Assembly (NCBI GenBank): GCA_905193725.1
Contig: CAJJPW010000061.1
Location: forward strand, 1 to 10,410
From: an uncultured Eubacteriales bacterium
GTDB taxonomy: Bacteria; Bacillota; Clostridia; Christensenellales; Christensenellaceae
Direction of reading: 5' to 3'
DNA: 10,410 bases
This document shows, in pieces, positions 1 through 6,588 of this stretch. Both the position numbers and the translations under genes were made by a program. Below the pieces are notes generated by a model that saw only the letters and a program-made list of their open reading frames with translations, searched no databases and was not told the origin of the DNA. Position 1 is the first letter of the stretch. Each line of letters begins with the position of its first letter.

Positions 1-2
1 CA

Positions 3-953
3 ATCATCATCACATTGGCGTTCTTTGTGGCTATGTTTATTTTTTTCATTTGTGTATCGCCTCTTAACAGAGAAGGGTTCAACACCTTCTTATCGCTGAC
101 TAATTTAATTAACATCGTAGAGGCAACAGCAGGATTTTCTATCGGCGCCTTTGCCATGACGTTAATACTGCTAGTTGGAAGTATTGATCTGTCTGCAGAG
201 GCGGTCATCAGCGTATGCTGCGCAGTATTTGGCACATGTATGGTCACCTTCCAAATGGGGCTGCTGGCCAGCGTCTTAATTACTATCGTGGCAGGCGCAG
301 TATGTGGCGGACTAAATGCCCTGTTGGTAGTGAAATTTAAAGTCCCAGCTTTTCTGGCGACCATAGCAATTGCCTTTGCCTTTACAGGCGTATCCTATAC
401 CATCACCCAAGGGACCTCTCAATTGATACAGGACCCAGCATTGGTTCAAATCTTTGGACCTTACGGTTCTGGAGGGACTTTTTTAGGCATACCGGTAATG
501 CTCATCTGGACGGTCGGCCTGATGGTAGGGATGTATTTCCTAATTAGCAGAAGCAAGTTTGGAAGATGGGCACAGGCGACTGGTGGAAATCAGCAGGCGG
601 CCTATTCTTCCGGCGTCAATGTGAAGATGGTAACTACAGTGGCATTTTTGATCATGGGCGTTTTTGCAGCTCTCGTGGGCATCATGTTCTGTGCCAGAAT
701 GGGAGCATACTCTTCCGCATATGGTGCAGATTATGGCCTCAAGTTCATCATATGTGCAGTTCTAGGTGGCACCACCTTTGAAGGTGGGGGAGGCAATGTG
801 TTTGGAACCATATTGGGCTCTTTGGTAATGGGGGTACTGACCAATGGCCTGGGTATCCTGGGAGTTGACACTTATACGCAGCAGATTGTTTTGGGCGTAG
901 TTATCGTACTGTCCGTCGTCTTCTCCATTTTTGTATCGCAGAAAAGAAAATAA
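3..953 (+). CDS. Sugar ABC transporter permease, RbsC type (5'-partial)
   Basis: Integral membrane permease of a ribose/galactose-family ABC importer; it forms the channel for substrate delivered by the binding protein. The frame is already open at base 3 and the visible protein opens inside a first hydrophobic segment, so the start and probably a short N-terminal stretch lie left of the window. A TTG at 15 is an unlikely start. Counting from base 3, I see the BPD_transp_2 landmarks: GSIDLS near residues 59-64 in the position of the usual GGIDLS, a cytoplasmic loop GRWAQATGGNQQAAYSSGVNV near 187-207 resembling the RbsC 'IGGNxxAAxxSGINV' loop, and GGTTFEGGGGNVFGT near 255-269 before the last two membrane segments. 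It ends in a basic tail (QKRK). The ATPase gene follows after 20 bases with its own strong ribosome binding site, so the two are surely co-transcribed. The family is clear; the substrate is not. Confidence 0.93.
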   Translation: MIITLAFFVAMFIFFICVSPLNREGFNTFLSLTNLINIVEATAGFSIGAFAMTLILLVGSIDLSAEAVISVCCAVFGTCMVTFQMGLLASVLITIVAGAVCGGLNALLVVKFKVPAFLATIAIAFAFTGVSYTITQGTSQLIQDPALVQIFGPYGSGGTFLGIPVMLIWTVGLMVGMYFLISRSKFGRWAQATGGNQQAAYSSGVNVKMVTTVAFLIMGVFAALVGIMFCARMGAYSSAYGADYGLKFIICAVLGGTTFEGGGGNVFGTILGSLVMGVLTNGLGILGVDTYTQQIVLGVVIVLSVVFSIFVSQKRK

Positions 954-973
954 ATAGTGCAGGAGGAACTGAA

Positions 974-2464
974 ATGAATAGCACGGGTAAAAAAGTGGTT
1001 TTAAAAATAGACCATGTCAGTAAATCCTTTTACGGTTCCAAAGCATTACAAGATGTCAGTTTAGAGCTGCATGAAGGAGAAGTACAAATCATCTGTGGGG
1101 AAAATGGAGCGGGCAAGTCCACCCTTATGAAAATCCTATCGGGAATGTACACAAAAGACGAGGGAGAGATCACCCTGTTTGGGGAGCCCTTCCAGCCCAA
1201 ACGGCCTACGGATGCAGAAGCTTTGGGAATTGCCACCATTTACCAGGAGTTTAATCTCAGCCCAACTATATCGGTGGAAGAGAACATCTTCTTGCATCGG
1301 GAACCTGGAAGATTTTTAGTAAACCGGAAAAAGCTGCACCAAGAAGCACGGAGATATTTGGATATGGTGGGGTGCAAAGTGCGGCTGGATGAAAAAGTGG
1401 AGCATCTGTCCACTGCCAACCAACAAATGGTTCAAATTGCCAAAGCCCTATCTCAAAATGCCAAGATATTGATTATGGATGAACCCTGTTCTTCTATCAC
1501 CGAAGAGGATACAGAAAAGCTATTTCAGCTAATCAATCGGCTCAAAGGGGAGGGCATGTCCATTCTCTACATCGATCACCGGATTGAAAATTTCAGGAAG
1601 ATCGCCGATCGGGTTACGGTATTGCGGGATGGACAGGTGATTGGCACAGAGGAAATAGAGAACATCACCAAAGAAGAGATCGTCAAAATGATGGTTGGCA
1701 GAGATATTTCTAATATCTACCCTAAGACATCCACTCCAGCATCAGAGATCCAATTCGAGGTGAAAAACCTATCCAATGACAAATTGAATGACATCAGTTT
1801 TTCCGTTCGAAAAGGCGAGGTATTTGGCCTAGCAGGACTAGTGGGTGCAGGACGTTCAGAGATCATGCGCGCGATTTTTGGCATTGATCGTAAAGACAGC
1901 GCAACCAAGATCTTGATGAAGGGGAAAGAGATAACCATTAAAGATCCTCGTCAAGCCATCAAGCACGGCATTGCGTTTGTACCAGAAGATCGTAAAATTA
2001 TGGGCCTGGTACTCAATCGGTCGGTTAACTTCAATTTGGTGCTTCCATCCGTGAAAGACTGTGGCAAAGGCCCGCTGGTAGATGCAAAGCTAGAAAAGAA
2101 AAAAGCGGATGAACAGAGAGCAGATTTGAAAATAAAGTCTCTCAGCTATAATCCCGATGCACTGGACCTCTCTGGAGGGAATCAACAAAAAATTGTCATT
2201 GGGAAATGGCTCATGCGGGACGACGTAGAGCTGCTCCTAATGGATGAGCCCACAAGAGGAATCGATGTTGGCGTGAAGATGGAAATCTATAAACTAATCG
2301 ACACCCTTGCCTCCAACGGAAAGGCAATCATACTAATAACCTCTGAAATGCCTGAGCTGATTGGACTTTGCGACAGAATTGCTACCATCGCAGATGGCAA
2401 GATGACGGGGCTTTTGGAACGAGAGGAATTTTCGCAGGAAAAAATATTATCTTACTGTGTATAA
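974..2464 (+). CDS. Sugar ABC transporter ATP-binding protein, RbsA/MglA type (two NBDs)
   Basis: Cytoplasmic double ATPase that powers the importer; 496 aa is the usual length for RbsA/MglA/XylG proteins. NBD1: Walker A GENGAGKST (42-50), Q-loop Q91, signature LSTANQQ (145-151), Walker B ILIMDEP (165-171), switch histidine H202. NBD2: the Walker A position carries GLVGAGRSE (288-296), lacking the GKT/S lysine. This is the normal degenerate state of the second half in this family. It keeps signature LSGGNQQK (399-406) and Walker B LLLMDEPTRGID (420-431), and has TSEMPE where a switch histidine would lie. ATP hydrolysis is therefore expected mainly at one site. Small departures in NBD1 are PCSSIT after Walker B (family usually PTSALT) and YIDHRIE (usually YISHRLE). 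The start is fixed by AGGAGGA at 961-967, seven bases before the ATG. The SDR gene follows after 42 bases. Confidence 0.96.
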   Translation: MNSTGKKVVLKIDHVSKSFYGSKALQDVSLELHEGEVQIICGENGAGKSTLMKILSGMYTKDEGEITLFGEPFQPKRPTDAEALGIATIYQEFNLSPTISVEENIFLHREPGRFLVNRKKLHQEARRYLDMVGCKVRLDEKVEHLSTANQQMVQIAKALSQNAKILIMDEPCSSITEEDTEKLFQLINRLKGEGMSILYIDHRIENFRKIADRVTVLRDGQVIGTEEIENITKEEIVKMMVGRDISNIYPKTSTPASEIQFEVKNLSNDKLNDISFSVRKGEVFGLAGLVGAGRSEIMRAIFGIDRKDSATKILMKGKEITIKDPRQAIKHGIAFVPEDRKIMGLVLNRSVNFNLVLPSVKDCGKGPLVDAKLEKKKADEQRADLKIKSLSYNPDALDLSGGNQQKIVIGKWLMRDDVELLLMDEPTRGIDVGVKMEIYKLIDTLASNGKAIILITSEMPELIGLCDRIATIADGKMTGLLEREEFSQEKILSYCV

Positions 2465-2475
2465 AATGGAGTTTG

Positions 2476-2491
2476 GCCAGAGCGTTCTGGC
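2476..2491 (+). other. Small hairpin before the SDR ribosome binding site
   Basis: GCCAGA (2476-2481), loop GCGT, TCTGGC (2486-2491) is a perfect 6-bp inverted repeat. It lies in the 42-base gap after the ATPase stop and ends five bases before the AGGAG (2496-2500) that serves the SDR start. No T-run follows, so it is not an intrinsic terminator. It could tune translation of the SDR or be chance. Confidence 0.4.
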
Positions 2492-2506
2492 AGTGAGGAG
2501 AAAAAC

Positions 2507-3331
2507 ATGGATATACGATTTGACGGAAAAGTAGTCGTGGTAATAGGCGGATCGTCTGGCATTGGCGAGGCAACGGCAAAGGCATTCGTGAGCTCGGGTG
2601 GGCAGGTGATTTTTACAGGAATTGAACAGCCCAGTGAGATTTCCATGGATGGATACGGCGATGGGGATTACTATCAGCTGGATGTGACGGATGCTAAAGC
2701 TGTAGAGGTATTTGCGGATTATGTGAATGAGAAATACGGTGGCGCAGATGTTTTATTTAACAATGCGGGCATACTCATTCCCCATAAGTGCCACGAGTGC
2801 ACAGTTGAGGAGTGGGATCAGACCATGGCGATTAACGTAAAAGGAGTGTTCCTCTGCTCTAAGTTCTTCTTGCCCCAGATGATGGCAAAGGGCAAAGGAG
2901 CTATTGTAAACACCTCATCCATGTCCGGTTTAGCGGCGGACCACAATTACTTTTCGTATAATGCTTCCAAAGGGGCGGTGGCCAATATGACGCGGAACAT
3001 GGCGATTGACTATGCCCAATACGGAATTCGCGTCAATGCTGTCAACCCAGGCTCCATCAAAACCCAAATGTATTTTCGCTCGGCGGAAAAGATGGGAGGC
3101 CTAGAAGTGTTGGATTTTGGCAGCGCGGATGTATACCCCATTGGGCGCAACGGCTACCCCGAAGAGGTCGCCGCATGTGTGCTGTTCTTAGCCTCTGATC
3201 AGGCCTCATTTGTCACAGGGCATAACCTGGTGGTAGACGGGGGGATCACTGCCAATACTGGCGCTCAGAGTAGATGGGATCGGATTATCAGGGAGTATAA
3301 ACAGCTGCAACAAGACCACCAGGATATATAA
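2507..3331 (+). CDS. SDR-family NAD(P)-dependent oxidoreductase
   Basis: Classical short-chain dehydrogenase/reductase, 274 aa, one Rossmann domain, cytoplasmic. Visible motifs: cofactor loop GGSSGIG (14-20; the usual first T of TGxxxGIG is G here), NNAG (85-88), N110 in the MAINVKG strand, catalytic S138, Y151 and K155 (Y-N-A-S-K), and the PGSIKT segment (181-186) after the active site. The N-S-Y-K tetrad is complete, so it should be active. The C-terminal VDGGI is typical, followed by an unusually long tail (about 29 residues after VDGG) rich in charged and Gln residues. Start chosen for AGGAG at 2496-2500, six bases upstream. It sits between the ABC ATPase and the binding-protein gene, so oxidation or reduction of the imported sugar, polyol or hydroxyacid is the likely job. 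SDR sequence alone does not give the substrate or the NAD/NADP preference; FabG-like annotation would be only a family label. Confidence 0.93.
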   Translation: MDIRFDGKVVVVIGGSSGIGEATAKAFVSSGGQVIFTGIEQPSEISMDGYGDGDYYQLDVTDAKAVEVFADYVNEKYGGADVLFNNAGILIPHKCHECTVEEWDQTMAINVKGVFLCSKFFLPQMMAKGKGAIVNTSSMSGLAADHNYFSYNASKGAVANMTRNMAIDYAQYGIRVNAVNPGSIKTQMYFRSAEKMGGLEVLDFGSADVYPIGRNGYPEEVAACVLFLASDQASFVTGHNLVVDGGITANTGAQSRWDRIIREYKQLQQDHQDI

Positions 3332-3430
3332 GCTAGGTGAGCGTGAGTTTACAGGGAGAATAAGTTCCTTAAACGAAGATATTTATAAAAAATCAAATAG
3401 TTTTCCAAAAAAAATAAGAGGAGGAAAAAA

Positions 3431-4588
3431 ATGAAAAAGTTAGTAGTATTGGTACTCGTAGTGGCGATGATGATGGCCACACTCATCGGATGCGCGTCGG
3501 CTCCAGCCGAAACGGAAAATACCGGATCGCCGGCAACGGAAAATACCGGTGAAGCCTCTCAGCCAGCTGATCCAAGTGAGAGCACAACAACTGGTGGCAG
3601 CAATGAGGATTTGGTAGGAGAAGGCTTAGGACGGGATTATGGCCTAGGAGCATGTGGATTTGACTTAGATGCCTTAGTGGAACGAATGGGCGCGGACAAT
3701 GTGAAACAGCTGCGGATCGGCGTTACGGTGGCACAACAGACCAACAACTGGCAAATTGAATGGGCAGATGAGCTGAAAAAATTGGCCGATGAATATGGCT
3801 TTGAAATCCAAGTGCTGAGCGCTGACTCAGATGCGGCAAAAGAAGTGGACAACGTAAAAAGCTTCGTGGCGCAGGATATGGATGCGATTATCAGCTATGC
3901 ATCAAATCCAGTATCTCTGGCTGCTACGCTGACAGAGACAAATCAAACCATCCCCATCATCAATGCAGTGGGCGATGCAACGGTAGAAGTAGATGCAGCT
4001 GTAGAGGAATTCACCCCACAGGAACTGATGGGACAAACCATTGCAGATCAGATGGCGGCAGATGCCAATGGAGAAGAGCGCAATGTCTTGCTGCTAGATA
4101 GCTCCAAAGACCTGCTCTATCTAAGACAGCGCCTGGACGGTTTTGAACAGAGAATTGCAGAGAAATATCCAAACATCCACGTCATCGACACTCGCCTGGA
4201 TCAGACAGAAGACGGCTGGCTCAATCAGTCTAAAGAAAGCCTACTGGCAAATCCTGAAATTAACGCCATATTTGCAACTTATACCGCACCAATGATGGGT
4301 GGGTATAATGCCGCAAAACAGCTGAACATTGAAGAGATGCACATTTACGGAATCGATGCAGACGAAGCTACACTGGGGTTGGTGGAACAAGGTGAAATTG
4401 ATGCACTATACATCCAGTTCCCCAGAGTACATGCTTATTGGTCGATATTCAATACCTTAAGGGTGTTGAGCGGCGAACAAATCGATCCTGTACAGCAGTA
4501 CTTCCCAGACTGGTCACCTTATGGGGTGTATACCGTAACACCTGCCAATGTGGAAGAAGCGAGAGGCATCTTGTATCCAGAAGGATAA
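3431..4588 (+). CDS. Sugar-binding lipoprotein of ABC importer, RbsB type
   Basis: Extracytoplasmic solute-binding protein (Peripla_BP_4-like), 385 aa, partner of the permease and ATPase encoded upstream. The N-terminus is a lipoprotein signal peptide: MKK, a hydrophobic core, lipobox L-I-G-C with C21 as the lipidated cysteine, pointing to a membrane-anchored protein of a Gram-positive-type cell. Residues about 22-60 are a Ser/Thr/Pro/Glu-rich linker containing two ATENTG/ETENTG units. The folded part begins near LRIGVTVAQQTNNWQIEWADELKKLADEYGF (95-124), which matches the first strand and helix of RbsB-like proteins. DAIISYASNP (151-160), DGFEQRIAEKYP (236-247), INAIFATYTAPMMGGYNAAKQ (277-297) and IYGIDADEATLGLVEQGEIDALYIQF (305-330) follow in the family order. 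The start is set by AGAGGAGG at 3417-3424. The binding protein comes last in this transporter block and after the SDR, not first as in many rbs operons. The substrate is unknown. Confidence 0.94.
   Translation: MKKLVVLVLVVAMMMATLIGCASAPAETENTGSPATENTGEASQPADPSESTTTGGSNEDLVGEGLGRDYGLGACGFDLDALVERMGADNVKQLRIGVTVAQQTNNWQIEWADELKKLADEYGFEIQVLSADSDAAKEVDNVKSFVAQDMDAIISYASNPVSLAATLTETNQTIPIINAVGDATVEVDAAVEEFTPQELMGQTIADQMAADANGEERNVLLLDSSKDLLYLRQRLDGFEQRIAEKYPNIHVIDTRLDQTEDGWLNQSKESLLANPEINAIFATYTAPMMGGYNAAKQLNIEEMHIYGIDADEATLGLVEQGEIDALYIQFPRVHAYWSIFNTLRVLSGEQIDPVQQYFPDWSPYGVYTVTPANVEEARGILYPEG
3511..3549 (+). repeat. 24-base-period imperfect repeat in lipoprotein linker
   Basis: The 15-mer AACGGAAAATACCGG occurs at 3511-3525 and again at 3535-3549, one 24-base (8-residue) period apart. 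It encodes two TENTG units in the flexible linker just behind the lipid-anchored cysteine. The exact DNA identity suggests recent slippage or duplication in a region free to vary in length. Confidence 0.75.
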
Positions 4589-4644
4589 AATAGTGTGAAA
4601 AAGTATATCCTTATTAAAATTTTTGGATGTGTAAAAAGTGAGGA

Positions 4645-4672
4645 GCATATTGCCGTGAAAACGGCAATATGC
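4645..4672 (+). other. Perfect 12-bp hairpin with GAAA tetraloop
   Basis: The 12 bases 4645-4656 (GCATATTGCCGT) are the exact reverse complement of 4661-4672 (ACGGCAATATGC), separated by GAAA. In RNA this is a 12-bp stem closed by a GNRA tetraloop, a very stable form. It lies 57 bases after the binding-protein stop and 54 before the GldA-like start. No T-tract follows on the plus strand, so a classical intrinsic terminator is not supported. Plausible roles are protection of the upstream binding-protein transcript from 3' decay, partial attenuation between transporter and enzyme genes, or a protein-binding palindrome. Confidence 0.75.
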
Positions 4673-4676
4673 CACC

Positions 4677-4692
4677 CTCTTACCAATAAGAG
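4677..4692 (+). other. Second 6-bp hairpin in the same gap
   Basis: CTCTTA (4677-4682), loop CCAA, TAAGAG (4687-4692): a perfect short inverted repeat starting four bases after the larger hairpin. Alone it would be weak and could be chance. Placed directly after a 12-bp stem it suggests a structured leader or processing site ahead of the GldA-like gene. Confidence 0.45.
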
Positions 4693-4725
4693 ATGCCTTG
4701 GAAACTGAAATAAAAGGAGAGAAAG

Positions 4726-5817
4726 ATGAACAGGACATTGACTACACCGGGGAAATTCATATTGGGCAGGAACGCCCTAGCTCACTTAGCTGACTATCTA
4801 ATCCCCTATGGCGAGAATATCTTATTGATTGCATTGCCCGAGGATGCAGAGCGGGTAGATGGAGCTCTGCAAATAGCACGAGACAGAGGTGTGGAGTTGA
4901 CTTTGGAAAGCTTTCACGGAGAATGCTCCATGGCTGAGATCCAGCGGATTACCCAAGCCAATAGGGAAGGTGGATATCAAGCGGTGATCGGCCTGGGAGG
5001 TGGCAAGGCAATTGACACAGCCAAAGCGGTATCATCCCGGCTAGAACTCCCACTCATCGTAATCCCCACAATCGCCTCCACAGATGCGCCGTGCAGCGCT
5101 ATGGCGATAGTGTACGATGAAAATCATGTGATGGTCTGTGCGGAATTTCTCCAAAAGAGCCCGGACATTGTTTTAGTGGATTCGGAAGTGATTGCAAAAG
5201 CGCCCACCAAGTTCTTAGTGGCTGGGTTTGGAGATGCGTTAGCTACCTATTATGAAGCGCGGGCCTGTGTTCAGTCCGGCGCAAAGAATTACGTCAATGG
5301 GATCACCACACAGGCGGCATGGGCTCTTGCACAGCTATGCAGAGATATCTTGCTGAGAGACAGTGCAAAAGCACTGAGCGCCTGCAAAAACAATGTGGTC
5401 ACAACGGCGCTGGAAAATGTGATTGAGGCCAATTTATACCTTAGCTGTATTGGATTTGAAAGCGTGGGATGTGCTGCGGCACATGCTTTGCACAATGCCA
5501 TGACTGTATTGGAGGAGACACATGCTGCCTCCCATGGAGAAAAAGTGGCCATTGGGCTATTGGTGCAGCTGATTTTAGAAGATGCACCCGATGAAGAGAT
5601 GAAATTGGTATTGGATTATTTTAACATGGTGGGTTTGCCGGTGAAACTCTCGCAGATCGGTCTGGAAAATGCCACAGAAGCGCAGTTTAGGAGAGTGGCA
5701 CAGAAAGTACTCAGTAAGAAAAACTCGATTTTGAATCATCCCTTTGAGATCACAGAGGATATGATTGTGGATGCTTTTCAGATGGTGGACTCCCTACAGG
5801 AGATTTATTATAAGTAG
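4726..5817 (+). CDS. Iron-containing alcohol dehydrogenase, glycerol dehydrogenase (GldA) family
   Basis: NAD-dependent, metal-requiring polyol/alcohol dehydrogenase, 363 aa, close to the usual GldA length (about 365). The N-terminal Rossmann-like domain carries GLGGGKAIDTAK (89-100), the dinucleotide loop of the group III alcohol dehydrogenases, and TIASTDAPCSA (115-125), a GldA-type segment near the nicotinamide. The helical C-terminal domain has the three expected metal ligands: D170 (GFGDALATYYEA), H253 (AAHALHNA) and H270 (ASHGEKVAIG), in the spacing of the known Asp-His-His triad of glycerol dehydrogenase. It should be catalytically intact. Glycerol/dihydroxyacetone is the family reaction, but other vicinal diols or 2-hydroxy ketones are equally possible here. 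Start supported by AAAGGAGA at 4713-4720. It is the first gene of the tightly packed block and ends three bases before etfB1, tying its product to the flavoprotein genes. Confidence 0.93.
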   Translation: MNRTLTTPGKFILGRNALAHLADYLIPYGENILLIALPEDAERVDGALQIARDRGVELTLESFHGECSMAEIQRITQANREGGYQAVIGLGGGKAIDTAKAVSSRLELPLIVIPTIASTDAPCSAMAIVYDENHVMVCAEFLQKSPDIVLVDSEVIAKAPTKFLVAGFGDALATYYEARACVQSGAKNYVNGITTQAAWALAQLCRDILLRDSAKALSACKNNVVTTALENVIEANLYLSCIGFESVGCAAAHALHNAMTVLEETHAASHGEKVAIGLLVQLILEDAPDEEMKLVLDYFNMVGLPVKLSQIGLENATEAQFRRVAQKVLSKKNSILNHPFEITEDMIVDAFQMVDSLQEIYYK

Positions 5818-5820
5818 TTT

Positions 5821-6588
5821 ATGAATGTATATGTATGCGTAAAATCCGTCCCAGCGGACGAGACAGTGGCATTTGATGAGAAAAATGGAACACTAAAGCG
5901 GACGGGAAGGGACATGACAGCTAACCCCTGTGATGTGGTTGCGGTAGAGGCAGCCCTTCGCTTTGCGAAAGCAACAAAGGCAAAGGTGACGGCGGTCAGC
6001 ATGGGCCCTTCGGATGCCGGTCTGAGAACGGCACTTTCTATGGGAGTGGATGAGGCCTATTTGCTCAAAGCTCCATGTTTTGCAGGTGTGCCGGCTACTG
6101 CCTATACGTTGGCGGCCTTTTTAAAGGAGCAACCTCAGGTAGATGTGATTTTTTGTGGAAAACACTCTGCCGATGGGGATACGGGCCAGACAGGCGCCAT
6201 GTTGGCGGAAAGGATGGGAATCCCCCATGTATGTGGCGTAAGCCATATGGAAAGAGGAAAAGAGGGGGAAATTGACGTAGTACAGCATTTGGAAGATAGA
6301 GAGGTTTTTCTTCGGGTAAATGCTCCCTGCCTATTGATCCTGCGGGGCGATATCTGCATCCCCAAAAACCCTACACTGCAAGGGATACTCAGGGCGAGAA
6401 AGCAGAAAATTTTCCTGGAAGATGGGCAGAGCATCAGGGGCCTTGATCGCCGGCGCTGTGGGCTAAAGGGCTCAGCCACAAAGGTGATCAGTTTATTTGT
6501 GCCGCAAAGGACGAGAAAAACCAAAAAATTGATGAGAGAAAATATTTGGGAGTTGAAGCCCTTATTGGAGGAAGCACAAGATGGATAG
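5821..6588 (+). CDS. etfB: Electron transfer flavoprotein beta subunit, copy 1 (EtfB1)
   Basis: Beta subunit of an ETF, 255 aa, normal length. Family landmarks in order: MNVYVCVKSVPADE (start matches the family's 'VCVKQVPD' opening), TANPCDVVAVEAALRFAK (33-50), MGPSDAGLRTALSMGVDEAYLL (61-82), nucleotide-binding loop CGKHSADGDTGQTGAMLAERMGIP (112-135) with the canonical DGDTGQ at 118-123, and GLKGSATKVISLFVP (214-228). The AMP or second-FAD site therefore looks intact. A charged extension of about 25 residues follows the usual end. The ATG lies three bases after the gldA-like stop; the nearest AGGAG (5798-5802) is 18 bases away, so translation is probably coupled to the upstream gene. The extension overlaps the start of etfA1. 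Whether this is a bifurcating ETF (FAD in the beta subunit) or a simple electron carrier (AMP) cannot be decided by eye. Confidence 0.93.
   Translation: MNVYVCVKSVPADETVAFDEKNGTLKRTGRDMTANPCDVVAVEAALRFAKATKAKVTAVSMGPSDAGLRTALSMGVDEAYLLKAPCFAGVPATAYTLAAFLKEQPQVDVIFCGKHSADGDTGQTGAMLAERMGIPHVCGVSHMERGKEGEIDVVQHLEDREVFLRVNAPCLLILRGDICIPKNPTLQGILRARKQKIFLEDGQSIRGLDRRRCGLKGSATKVISLFVPQRTRKTKKLMRENIWELKPLLEEAQDG
6567..6573 (+). promoter_or_regulatory. Ribosome binding site deciding the EtfA1 start
   Basis: GGAGGAA lies inside the last codons of etfB1, seven bases before ATG 6581. It supports that start over an in-frame ATG at 6599, which is preceded by GAGGGGTG and would shorten the protein by six residues. 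Confidence 0.7.

Noticed and set aside
15..17. TTG at 15 as the start of the permease
   Set aside because: The frame is open to base 3 with hydrophobic residues (III), there is no ribosome binding site in view, and the first membrane segment would be cut; the gene most likely begins outside the window.
3348..3389. Possible promoter before the lipoprotein gene (TTTACA at 3348, TATAAA at 3384)
   Set aside because: The two boxes are 30 bases apart, far from the 17-base norm, and the A/T-rich leader makes TATAAA uninformative.
4645..4692. Intrinsic terminator after the binding-protein gene
   Set aside because: The hairpin is strong, but neither it nor the second stem is followed by a plus-strand T-tract; I list it as a structured element instead.
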